DNA from: an uncultured Pseudomonadota bacterium
GTDB taxonomy: Bacteria > Pseudomonadota > Gammaproteobacteria > Steroidobacterales > Steroidobacteraceae
Direction: 5' to 3'
Length of the DNA stretch: 64,000 nt
Assembly (NCBI GenBank): GCA_903884105.1
Contig: CAISDJ010000016.1
Span: 62,001 to 126,000 of the forward strand
Shown here: positions 36,691-45,022 of the stretch, piece after piece
Position numbering within the stretch: the stretch's first letter is position 1
Layout of the letters: each line of letters opens with the position of its first letter
Made by a program: the position numbers and the translations under genes
The notes under the pieces: model-generated
The model's input: the letters and a program-made list of their open reading frames with translations, nothing else
Databases searched by the model: none
Told to the model about the DNA's origin: nothing

Positions 36691-37401
36691 GTGACCCAAG
36701 CTCGTCGCCGTTCGCAGCCCGCAAGCCAGCCCGCAGTCGCACACGCCCACACCCGGCGCGCCTATTCAGATGGCCGCAACGGGCAGCTGCATCTCATGAC
36801 GGCATACCCGTCAGGAGGCGGCTTCGACGAACGCACTCCCCTGGTGTGCCTGCATCCGGAGGCGGCCACCGGCAACTGGTTCAAGTCATTGCTACCTGAG
36901 CTCGGGCGCGAGCGCAGCGCCTATGCCCCGGACCTGCCCGCACATGGCCATTCCGATCCCGCCCCGGGAGCGGTGTTGGGCCTGGCCGATCACGTGGCGG
37001 CCATTGGTGACTTCCTTGACAGCATGCGGCTGCGTGCCGTCGACCTCGTAGGGCATGAGCTCGGCGCTCTCATCGCTGCTGAACTCGCCGTGCAGCGGCC
37101 GCAACAGATTCGACGGGTGGTCTTGGTCTCGCTGCCCGATCAGGTGCCTGCTTCCAAGTCAGTGGCTACGTCGACCGCCCGCCCTGCGACAGCTGCGGCC
37201 AGACCAGCCTCAGTACGACTTGCAGCCATTACGCAGCAGGCGCTGCTGCTGTATCCCGCCGACGCGCCGGCCAACGTCAAACGCCTCGAGCCCGTTCAGA
37301 CGCAGCATGCCGCGAGCTCGCTTGCGCAGCGGACTGACGATCTGTACGGCGCGGCTGCGCCGGAACTCGCACGCTTGTTGCGCACTTTCCTGGATCGCTG
37401 A
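36691..37401 (+). CDS. Alpha/beta-hydrolase-fold protein lacking the nucleophile
   Basis: 236 residues from GTG (GGAG upstream). The fold is clear: PLVCLHPEAATG, YAPDLPAHGHSDP, DLVGHELGALIAAELAV, RRVVLVSLPD. The nucleophile elbow that is normally GxSxG reads GHELG, with Glu in place of Ser, and no obvious catalytic His is seen near the C-terminus. The cap/C-terminal part is short and Ala-rich. Probably a non-catalytic or repurposed relative. The frame is open upstream to 36529. Confidence 0.65.
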   Translation: MTQARRRSQPASQPAVAHAHTRRAYSDGRNGQLHLMTAYPSGGGFDERTPLVCLHPEAATGNWFKSLLPELGRERSAYAPDLPAHGHSDPAPGAVLGLADHVAAIGDFLDSMRLRAVDLVGHELGALIAAELAVQRPQQIRRVVLVSLPDQVPASKSVATSTARPATAAARPASVRLAAITQQALLLYPADAPANVKRLEPVQTQHAASSLAQRTDDLYGAAAPELARLLRTFLDR

Positions 37402-37414
37402 TCCCGAGCCAGGG

Positions 37415-37843
37415 TCACTGCACCGCTTCCGTGATCCATGCGCAGGCGAGGCCTGCCATCACGCACGTGTAGCTCCATTCGAGCAGCAGCAACCCGACCT
37501 TCTTGGGCCGCAGCCCCGTTCGCAGCGCCGTGCCTGCGAGCACCGGGAGCGCGAGCGTGATTGCGCAAGCACAGCCGAAGGCCAGGCCTCGGACCCACCA
37601 CGGCACGGTGACGATTGCCGCAAAGCCCCAGCTCAACCAGAACAGCAGACCGATCCCCGCGCCCGTGAAGACGTGCGTCGCAGCCTCGATTATCTCCTTC
37701 CAGGAGGGCAGCCACGAAGGCGGAGTCGCGGGTTCAGGCAGGCTACGTTTGCCGGCGGCCAGCATCGAGCGCAGCAACGCAGCCACGAGAACGCTGGCGA
37801 GGCCGCCGATCGCTCCATACAGCAACAGCAGTCTGATTGGCAT
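37415..37843 (-). CDS. Small integral membrane protein of unknown function
   Basis: 142 residues with about four helices: LLLLYGAIGGLASVLVAALL, VFTGAGIGLLFWLSWGFAAIV, VRGLAFGCACAITLALPVLAG and VGLLLLEWSYTCVMAGLACAW. A proline-rich loop (PEPATPPSWLPSWKE) lies between the first two. Nine bases downstream of the Tat-exported PLP enzyme gene on the same strand, so probably co-transcribed. Family not recognised. Confidence 0.7.
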   Translation of the reverse strand: MPIRLLLLYGAIGGLASVLVAALLRSMLAAGKRSLPEPATPPSWLPSWKEIIEAATHVFTGAGIGLLFWLSWGFAAIVTVPWWVRGLAFGCACAITLALPVLAGTALRTGLRPKKVGLLLLEWSYTCVMAGLACAWITEAVQ

Positions 37844-37852
37844 GGCGCGACT

Positions 37853-39187
37853 TCAGGCGAGATGCTGCTTGACGCCGAACAGCAGGCGATCGATGTCGTC
37901 ATGCGAGTTATAGATATGCGCCGCCACCCTGAGTGCCTCGAACCCGATGCTGCTGTGGGCGACATGGCGGATCACGGTCGATTCCTTCTCTGCCAGCGCT
38001 GAGGCGAGCGGCTTCAGGGCTTGTCCGCGGATCGTGAACGACACGATGCCAGCCCACAACGAGGGGTGGATCGGCGTGACGAGACTGAGCCCCGGAATTT
38101 CCTGCAGCTTGAGTTGCGCATAGATGGCCAGCTCGCGAATACGGGCCTCGATTCGTGCCCGGCCGATGCGCTCCTGCAGGTCGAAGGCCACGCTCAGCCC
38201 CTGGAACAGTGGCACGAAGGAACGATAGTTCGTGCCTAACTTGCGCAGGGCAGCCGGCCAGCCGGAACGCAGCTCGGCATCGGCCGGATCTGCGAGGCCG
38301 AAGCTGCCGCCTTCGTTCCAGCCTGCGGGGCCGTCGGCGGTGAGCGGCCACAGCTGGTCGAGCCATTCACGGCGAACGTAGAGGAGGCCCAACCCCAGGC
38401 CGCCGTTCAGCCACTTCGCGAGACTGGCAGCGTAAAAATCGCAGCCGAGATCGCGAATCGCGAAGTTCAACATGCCGAAAGCCTGGGCGCCATCGACCAC
38501 AGACACGATACCGTGGGAGCGCGCGAGTTCGCAGAGCTCGCGGACCGGCAGCACCGTGCCGTCGCTGTATTGCACGTGACTCATGGCCAAGACGCGGGTC
38601 CGGGGCGTAATCGCGGCAGTGAACGCTTCGAGGATCTGGACGGGATCTCCGAGCGGCGCCGGCATGGCGATCTGCCTCACGACGATGCACCTTCGGCGGG
38701 CCTGCAGCAGCCAGGCATGCAAGTGGGCCGCGTGTTCATGGGTTGTCACGACGATTTCGTCGCCAGGCTCGAGCGGCAGTCCGTTCGCAACCAGGTTCAG
38801 CGATTCGGTGGCTCCCGTCGTGAAGGTCATTTCGTCCGTCTCTGTGCCTGCGAATGCAGCCACGCGCTGGACGAACTGCGTAACCGCAGCCGGGCTGAGC
38901 CATGCACGCGAGTACTCGCCGAAATTGAGGTTGATCGCCTCGCGACTGCGGTACTCGGCGACAAGTGCTGTCCGCAGCGCGGGGCCAGTCGATGCGGTGT
39001 CGAGATACGTGATACCCGTCTGCAGTACCGGCTGCGCCCGCACCCAGTCCCACAGTTCGCGGGACGAGAGCGGCAGTTCCACTGCTGCTGCAGGCACCGC
39101 GCCTGGCCACAACGAGGCCGCGCCGGCGGCGGCACCCAGCGTGGCGAGGATGTCGCGGCGGGAAAGTGGCATGGGGCGATCCGTCAT
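37853..39187 (-). CDS. Tat-exported class V aminotransferase-like PLP enzyme
   Basis: 444 residues from the ATG at 39187. The N-terminus carries a twin-arginine signal (PLSRRDILATLGAAAGAASLWPGAVPAAA). The rest is a class V fold (isopenicillin-N-epimerase/NifS-like): TGATESLNLVANGL, TTHEHAAHLHAW, SVVDGAQAFG, and the PLP lysine region ASLAKWLNGGLGLG. A periplasmic PLP enzyme must be folded with cofactor before export, which suits Tat. Substrate unknown; epimerase, desulfurase or lyase activity are all possible. Confidence 0.85.
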   Translation of the reverse strand: MTDRPMPLSRRDILATLGAAAGAASLWPGAVPAAAVELPLSSRELWDWVRAQPVLQTGITYLDTASTGPALRTALVAEYRSREAINLNFGEYSRAWLSPAAVTQFVQRVAAFAGTETDEMTFTTGATESLNLVANGLPLEPGDEIVVTTHEHAAHLHAWLLQARRRCIVVRQIAMPAPLGDPVQILEAFTAAITPRTRVLAMSHVQYSDGTVLPVRELCELARSHGIVSVVDGAQAFGMLNFAIRDLGCDFYAASLAKWLNGGLGLGLLYVRREWLDQLWPLTADGPAGWNEGGSFGLADPADAELRSGWPAALRKLGTNYRSFVPLFQGLSVAFDLQERIGRARIEARIRELAIYAQLKLQEIPGLSLVTPIHPSLWAGIVSFTIRGQALKPLASALAEKESTVIRHVAHSSIGFEALRVAAHIYNSHDDIDRLLFGVKQHLA

Positions 39188-39303
39188 CGAGGACTTCTCT
39201 TGAAGTTGTGCATGGCAGTCGTGGGCGTCGGCCCCGCCCGGGTCCTGCCCGGGCCGGATGCAACCGACCGCCGTGTACTCGAGAAATGGCCGTGTTACTG
39301 TAC

Positions 39304-39332
39304 TTGAAGGACTCGCAGTGCGGGTCCAGAAT
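39304..39332 (+). promoter_or_regulatory. Sigma-70-type promoter for ilvA
   Basis: TTGAAG (39304-39309) and CAGAAT (39327-39332) with a 17-base spacer, about 25 bases before the ilvA ATG. Confidence 0.4.
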
Positions 39333-39357
39333 GTCAATCGGATTACAAACTTAAAGC

Positions 39358-40878
39358 ATGTCCAGCCCCTACCTCGAACGTATCCTGAAGGCGCGCGTCT
39401 ACGACGTGGCCATCGAATCGCCTCTCGAGCTCGCTCCGCGTCTCAGTCGTCGCCTCGGCAACACGGTGTTGTTCAAGCGCGAGGACCTGCAGCCGGTGTT
39501 TTCTTTCAAGCTGCGCGGCGCGTACAACCGGATTTCGCATCTGTCGGCGACGGTGGCGGGCCGCGGCGTGATCTGCGCGTCCGCCGGCAACCACGCCCAG
39601 GGAGTTGCCCTCGCCGCGAAGCGCCGTGGCATTCCGGCGGTTATCGTGATGCCGCTGACGACCCCGCAGATCAAGGTGCAGGCAGTGCGTGACCTCGGTG
39701 GCGAGGTCGTGCTGAGCGGGGACGACTACGACCACGCTTATGACCACGCACTGGAAGTGGCGCGTGCACGAGGCCTCACGTTCATTCATCCGTTCGACGA
39801 TCCGGATGTCATTGCAGGACAGGGCACCATCGGCATGGAGATTCTCCGTCAGCGGGCCGGGGAAGAAATCGACGCGATCTTCATTCCCATCGGCGGCGGC
39901 GGGCTGGCGGCCGGCATTGCCGCCTACGTCAAGTCGCTGTTCCCGAAGATCCGCATCATCGGCGTGGAGCCAGAAGATGCAGCGGGCATGTATGAGTCGC
40001 TGAAGGCTGGCAAGCGGGTCTCGCTTGAGCGCGTCGGCATCTTTGCCGATGGCGTTGCGGTTCGCCGCGTAGGCGAGGAAACCTTCAAGCTGTGCCAGGA
40101 ATTCGTCGACGAGATCCTGCTGGTGACCAGTGACGAGCTGTGTGCCGGCATCCAGGACATCTTCGAGGACAACCGGACCATCGTCGAGCCTGCCGGCGCG
40201 CTTGCGGTGGCCGGGATCAAGAAGTACATCACCCGTGAGGGCTGCACCGGCCGCACCTTCATCTCGATCAACTGCGGCGCCAACATGAACTTCGACCGGT
40301 TGCGGTATGTGGCCGAGCGGGCCCAGCTCGGCGCGCAGCGCGAGGCGCTCGTGGCCGTCGAGATTCCAGAGGAGAAAGGCAGCTTCCTGAAGTTCTGCGA
40401 GGTTCTCGGCAAGCGCAGCGTCACCGAGTTCAACTACCGGCATGCCGGGGCGACCGGTGCGCGGATCTTCGTGGGCATCGCATTGACGGAGGGACGCAAA
40501 GAACGTGAGACGCTGGTGCGGACGTTGACTGATGCCGGCTACCCCGTCGTCGACATGACGGACAACGAAATGGCGAAGCTGCATGTCCGCTACATGGTCG
40601 GCGGGCATTCGCGCGGCCTCGAGCATGAACGACTGTTCCGCTTCGAGTTTCCCGAGCGGCCTGGCGCGCTGCTCAAGTTCCTGAATGCGATCGGTACCAA
40701 CTGGAATATCACGCTCTTCCACTATCGCAATCAGGGGTCCGACTATGGCCGTGTCCTGGCCGGCGTGCAGGTGCCGCCGCAGGAGAACGAAGAGTTCACG
40801 CAGCATCTCAAGGAACTGAAGTACGTCTTCACCGAAGAGACGGCGAACCCGGTGTACCGTCTGTTCCTGGGTTCGTGA
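39358..40878 (+). CDS. ilvA: Threonine ammonia-lyase, biosynthetic
   Basis: 506 residues; converts threonine to 2-oxobutyrate for isoleucine synthesis. The PLP lysine is K51 in FSFKLRGAYN; SAGNHAQGVA and the phosphate-binding IGGGGLAAG are clear. Two C-terminal ACT-like regulatory domains (from about residue 325: REALVAVEIPEEKGSFLKFC, and from about 420: ERLFRFEFPERPGALLKFL) show the isoleucine-inhibited long form. Confidence 0.96.
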   Translation: MSSPYLERILKARVYDVAIESPLELAPRLSRRLGNTVLFKREDLQPVFSFKLRGAYNRISHLSATVAGRGVICASAGNHAQGVALAAKRRGIPAVIVMPLTTPQIKVQAVRDLGGEVVLSGDDYDHAYDHALEVARARGLTFIHPFDDPDVIAGQGTIGMEILRQRAGEEIDAIFIPIGGGGLAAGIAAYVKSLFPKIRIIGVEPEDAAGMYESLKAGKRVSLERVGIFADGVAVRRVGEETFKLCQEFVDEILLVTSDELCAGIQDIFEDNRTIVEPAGALAVAGIKKYITREGCTGRTFISINCGANMNFDRLRYVAERAQLGAQREALVAVEIPEEKGSFLKFCEVLGKRSVTEFNYRHAGATGARIFVGIALTEGRKERETLVRTLTDAGYPVVDMTDNEMAKLHVRYMVGGHSRGLEHERLFRFEFPERPGALLKFLNAIGTNWNITLFHYRNQGSDYGRVLAGVQVPPQENEEFTQHLKELKYVFTEETANPVYRLFLGS

Positions 40879-40899
40879 CCGCTGCCGGTGGGGTCCGAC

Positions 40900-42147
40900 A
40901 TGAACGCAGGTCCATTGCGTAGCGGAGCGCTGCGGCACCGCGATTTCGCGTTCCTGCTGAGTGGCCGGTTCCTCACGAGCCTCGCCGCCCAAATGATGAC
41001 GGTGGCGGTGGGCTGGCAGGTCTATGCGATTACCCACGATCCGCTTGACCTGGGTCTCGTCGGCCTGTCGCAGTTCCTCCCCTTCGTGATGTTGATTCTG
41101 CCCGCGGGTTACGCCGCCGATCACCTTGACCGGCGGCGGATCGTGACTGCCTGTTACCTCACTCAGGCCCTGTCCGCCGCGGCACTGCTCTTGCTGACAG
41201 CGTCCGGCATGCAGTCCATCCGGCTCGTGTTTGCCGTCATGGTATTGCTCGGGATCGCGCGTGCGTTCTCGATGCCGACCGGCCAGGCATTGTTGCCGAA
41301 TGTCGTCCCGCCTGCCGATTTCAACCAGGCGATCGCACTCAGTTCATCAACCATGCATATCGCCACAGTGGTTGGTCCCGTGCTGGGTGGCGTGCTGTTC
41401 CTGGGTGGCGCAGAGATTGTCTACGGGGCCGCCGGCGTGCTGCTGCTCATGTCGACCGCCATGACGCTCGGTATCCGCGGCGGCGGCCGCAGCAAGGCGG
41501 AGCGGGAGCCCCTGAACCTGCATGAATTGCTGTCAGGGCTGCGCTTCGTGCGATCAAAGCCGGTGGTACTCGGCGCGATTTCGCTGGATCTGTTCGCGGT
41601 GCTGTTCGGCGGAGCTACGGCGCTGCTGCCGGCCTTTGCAAGCGACATCCTGCATGTCGGCCCGGTCGGACTGGGATTCCTGCGCACGGCTCCCGGTGTC
41701 GGCGCGGCCCTCTGTGCCCTCGTCATCGCCTACGTGCCCATCAACCGGCATGTAGGCGGGTGGATGTTCGGCAGCGTGGCCTTGTTCGGTGTGGCGACGA
41801 TCGTCTTCGGTGCATCGACCGTATTCCTGTTGTCACTCGGCGCACTGGTCGTGCTCGGCGCGGCCGACATGATCAGCGTCTACATCCGGCACCTGCTGGT
41901 GCAGCTCGAGACTCCCGACGCCATCCGGGGCCGGGTCAGTGCCGTCAGTGCCGTGTTCATCGGCGCATCCAACGAGCTGGGCGAGTTCGAGTCCGGCGTG
42001 ACGGCCGCCTGGTGGGGTGTGGTCCGGGCCGTCGTCATCGGTGGCATCGCCAGCGTCGCGGTAGCCGGTTTGTGGACGAAGCTGTTCCCCGTGCTCGCGC
42101 GGATGCACACCTTTCCGCTGCCAGTAGAGCGAATCGACACACCCTGA
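40900..42147 (+). CDS. MFS transporter (EntS-like)
   Basis: About 415 residues with 11-12 helices. Begins FLLSGRFLTSLAAQMMTVAVGWQVY, then LPAGYAADHLDRRRIVT (the MFS loop 2-3 motif) and GIARAFSMPTGQALLPNVVP, as in the enterobactin-exporter-like branch. Substrate unknown. The ATG at 40900 has GGTGGGG upstream; a GTG four codons earlier is possible. 21 bases after ilvA. Confidence 0.85.
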   Translation: MNAGPLRSGALRHRDFAFLLSGRFLTSLAAQMMTVAVGWQVYAITHDPLDLGLVGLSQFLPFVMLILPAGYAADHLDRRRIVTACYLTQALSAAALLLLTASGMQSIRLVFAVMVLLGIARAFSMPTGQALLPNVVPPADFNQAIALSSSTMHIATVVGPVLGGVLFLGGAEIVYGAAGVLLLMSTAMTLGIRGGGRSKAEREPLNLHELLSGLRFVRSKPVVLGAISLDLFAVLFGGATALLPAFASDILHVGPVGLGFLRTAPGVGAALCALVIAYVPINRHVGGWMFGSVALFGVATIVFGASTVFLLSLGALVVLGAADMISVYIRHLLVQLETPDAIRGRVSAVSAVFIGASNELGEFESGVTAAWWGVVRAVVIGGIASVAVAGLWTKLFPVLARMHTFPLPVERIDTP

Positions 42148-42323
42148 AGGCGCGGCGGGGGGATGTTTCACTTAAGGTTCCATCGTTTCCAGGCTGGTGC
42201 AAATTCCAGCCACGACATCGTTTGCGGCGTGCTGGCGTTCCCCGTGGTTCCTTGGCGTATACTCGTTTCACAGCTCTTGGAAACTACCTCGGGTTCTGGT
42301 TCTTGCGCCTGACGGAGCGTCCC

Positions 42324-43124
42324 ATGTCGTTCTCCGCACTGCTCCATTCTCCGGGTCGCGTCCGCCTGCGGCGCGCAGTCAAGCGCGCCTTGCCCGCAGC
42401 CGCAACGCTGTCCGCAGGGGTGCTGCTGGCGGGCTGCATGACGGCCAAGATCGAGGAAAACCGCCAGGCCGCCACCAAGATCACCTCCAATGAAGCCGTC
42501 GTCCTGCTGGCCAAGCCGCACCTCGAGGGTGCGGGGACCGAGAGCGCCTTCCTCGACTGTCTTGAGCGTGAACTCGTCGGCCGCAAGATCTCCGCGGAAA
42601 CCCAGACAGCACAGGAAGCTGGCAAGTGGAAGGATCCACGCAGCCATCTGGCGAACAAGCCGTTCCAGATCTACGCCGATGGAGAGTTCGTTGATGCGCT
42701 GTACCCCTGGCTCGAACCGAGCACGGCACCTGCTAACGCCGACGGACTGACAGCCTTGCTTGCGCGTCCCGGAGTGGGTGAGCGAGTCAGTGCGATGGGC
42801 GTTCGCTACATCATCTGGATTGACGGAGCCACCAAGAAAACCGACGGCGGCGGTAGCGTCGCGTGTGGCGCAGGTCCGGGCGGCGCCGGTTGCATCGGCC
42901 TCGGATGGTGGGAAAAGCAGTCCGACTACCAGGCCACGGTCTGGGACCTGCGGGACAAGATTGGCGTTGGCGACGTCACGACCGCTGTCAGCGGCACGTC
43001 CGTTTTCATTGGCGCCATTGCGCCCATCCCGATCATCATGCCGGTGCAAAGCACGGCCTGCGACCGGATGGCCGCACAGCTCAAGTCCTTCTTGGTGGGC
43101 GACGGCCAGGATGCGGTGAACTGA
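42324..43124 (+). CDS. Lipoprotein heading the kinase/VWA locus
   Basis: 266 residues with a basic N-region, hydrophobic segment and lipobox LLAGC, then TSNEAVVLLAKPHLEGAGTE. Later segments include RYIIWIDG and a Gly/Cys-rich loop (SVACGAGPGGAGCIGLGWW). Composition suggests a compact alpha/beta periplasmic domain anchored to the outer membrane. The upstream region has a TATACT box (42258-42263) and a GGCTGG/CCAGCC hairpin. Family not recognised. First gene of the 42-56 kb locus by position. Confidence 0.75.
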   Translation: MSFSALLHSPGRVRLRRAVKRALPAAATLSAGVLLAGCMTAKIEENRQAATKITSNEAVVLLAKPHLEGAGTESAFLDCLERELVGRKISAETQTAQEAGKWKDPRSHLANKPFQIYADGEFVDALYPWLEPSTAPANADGLTALLARPGVGERVSAMGVRYIIWIDGATKKTDGGGSVACGAGPGGAGCIGLGWWEKQSDYQATVWDLRDKIGVGDVTTAVSGTSVFIGAIAPIPIIMPVQSTACDRMAAQLKSFLVGDGQDAVN

Positions 43125-43350
43125 CCGGCCGGATAGCGTTGCCTTGTGCTCAGTCCGGGAAACCACCGCGGTCTCCCGAGAGAATAAAGCGTTGTAGAGA
43201 CTTGAGCCTGCAGGCTGCGACAGCTGAACGATAGTCAGGTGACGTTCAGGTTCAACGGTTCACACTCGACCGACACGCGCAGTGGACGGGACCGATAACC
43301 GGCTGGATTTATAGACAAGGGACATTGGCGTTCCCGAAGGTGCTGGGCCT

Positions 43351-45021
43351 ATGGATCGAGTAACCACCGTCGTAGCATCGCAGCTGCAGCGCGCGGCCAG
43401 CTTGGCGGCCGTGGGCCTGCTGCTGGTCACGGCAGGTTGCGCCACGTCTTCGTCCTCCAGCAGCTCGTCGAGCGGCATGCCGTCTTCAGGCGGGTCGCCG
43501 TCTTCGGGTTCATCGTCTCCTTCGTCCTCCCCGTCTTCTTCCTCGTCATCGACGTCGAGTGGTTCGGGTAGTCGCCCGAGCACGAGCACAGGCAGGCCGA
43601 GCGGCTCGTCAGGCAGCGCGCCTCAGACCTCCACCTCAACGGGGACGTCAGCGTCGACCTCCGATCCGAGCGGCGCCTCTTCGGCCGGCGGCCTTCCCGG
43701 CACCGAATCGTCAGGGCAATCCGGTGCGACGGGCCGGCAGACGTCTCAGGGCTCTCAGTCAGGCACGCAATCCGGTAGCACCGCCGGACAGGCAGGTCAG
43801 TCGGGTCAAGCGGGGCAGACCGGTTCAACGGGGATGCCGACACCGGGTGGCGGCGCCAGCGCGTCGGCCGGATTTCCCAGCGCGGGGGGCGGTGGCTTGC
43901 CGAGTGCCGGTCTGCCGGGCGAAGGCTCGAGCTCGGCCGGTGGCGAAGCGGGACAGGCCGGTGCGTCCGGCAGTTCATCACCTGCACCTTCTTCTTCCTC
44001 CAGCTCAACCGCCGCCGGTGGCGGCGAAGAAAGCATTTTTGCCAGCACAGGCGCCCAGAGCAGCGCGGGTTCCGAGGCAGGCGGCGTCAGCTCCACATCG
44101 GGCGGCGGAGCGGCGGGCTCGGCGGGCGGCTCGCAAGGAAACGGTGCCGGCGATCCTTCCGGACAGCAAGGCGGGCAGCAGGGCGACCAACAGAGTGGCC
44201 AGCAGGGTGGCCAGGGTGGGGCCGGTTCCGCTGGCGGAGTCCCCTCTGCGGCAGGCGATGGCTCTACCGCGGCCACCGGAGGCGCAGCGGGCGCGGGTGG
44301 CGCGGCGGCAAGATCTCAGTCCGGGCAGCCCGGTGGGCAAGGTGGCGCAGGCGGCGACTCCGCAGCGGGCGGGGTTCCCTCCGCAGGAGGTGCCGGCGGC
44401 ACTGGCAGCAATGGCGGCTCGTCGGGCGCCACAGGCACGGCGGGTGCGGGCGGGAACGCTGGCGGCTCAGGTCGCCCCGCGTCGGGTACCGGCGGCGCAG
44501 GCAGCGGCCCGATGACGGCGGATGAACAGCGAGCGGACATCAACCGTCGCATCGAAGAAACCTTCCGCGTCTTCGACGGTCACCTGCGCAAGGAGCAGGC
44601 GGTGCTCGCCCAGTCTCGCGGCACTGGCTCGGGTGCTGGCGCAGGTGGGGCCGATCCATCAGGTGCGGGCGGTGCAGGGTCAGAACAAGGAGCGGCTGGC
44701 GGTCAGGGCGATCGTCAGGGCAACGGCCAAGGCGACGGTAGAGGCAACACCGAAGGCTCGGGCGAGAAAGACGGCGGCGTTGCCGGCGGTCAGGGCTCCG
44801 AATCTCAGGGAAGTGGCAACCAGCAAGGAGGTGGCGGAGGCGTCGGCGGAGGCGGCAAGGGCGGAGGCTCTGGTCCGTCAACGGTGCCTGCCGGCATTCC
44901 GGATGGCAGCGATGATGACATCGTGGCGCGCCAGCTGCGCGAAGCTGCCATGAAGGAAACCGATCCTGAGCTCCGTGACAAGCTGTGGCAGGAATACCGC
45001 AAATACAAGAAGAGCGGCTGA
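43351..45021 (+). CDS. Ser/Gly-rich low-complexity lipoprotein
   Basis: 556 residues. A signal with lipobox LLVTAGC is followed by a Ser/Pro/Thr-rich stretch and then several hundred residues dominated by Gly, Ser, Ala and Gln (for example GQQGGQQGDQQSGQQGG). Only two segments look ordered: a charged helix near 388-425 (TADEQRADINRRIEETFRVF) and a C-terminal helix near 520-556 (DIVARQLREAAMKETDPELR..KLWQEYRKYKKSG). It could act as a flexible tether or brush between the outer membrane and the machinery encoded next. The reading frame keeps an exported-protein layout from end to end, supporting a real gene despite its composition. Confidence 0.75.
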   Translation: MDRVTTVVASQLQRAASLAAVGLLLVTAGCATSSSSSSSSSGMPSSGGSPSSGSSSPSSSPSSSSSSTSSGSGSRPSTSTGRPSGSSGSAPQTSTSTGTSASTSDPSGASSAGGLPGTESSGQSGATGRQTSQGSQSGTQSGSTAGQAGQSGQAGQTGSTGMPTPGGGASASAGFPSAGGGGLPSAGLPGEGSSSAGGEAGQAGASGSSSPAPSSSSSSTAAGGGEESIFASTGAQSSAGSEAGGVSSTSGGGAAGSAGGSQGNGAGDPSGQQGGQQGDQQSGQQGGQGGAGSAGGVPSAAGDGSTAATGGAAGAGGAAARSQSGQPGGQGGAGGDSAAGGVPSAGGAGGTGSNGGSSGATGTAGAGGNAGGSGRPASGTGGAGSGPMTADEQRADINRRIEETFRVFDGHLRKEQAVLAQSRGTGSGAGAGGADPSGAGGAGSEQGAAGGQGDRQGNGQGDGRGNTEGSGEKDGGVAGGQGSESQGSGNQQGGGGGVGGGGKGGGSGPSTVPAGIPDGSDDDIVARQLREAAMKETDPELRDKLWQEYRKYKKSG

Positions 45022-45022
45022 C

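Noticed and set aside
39343-41124. 593-codon minus-strand frame opposite ilvA
   Set aside because: Antisense to a fully conserved gene and without any family-like segment.
43400-44900. CRISPR array or satellite repeat
   Set aside because: Repetition comes from Ser/Gly codons in one open frame; there are no regular repeat-spacer units.
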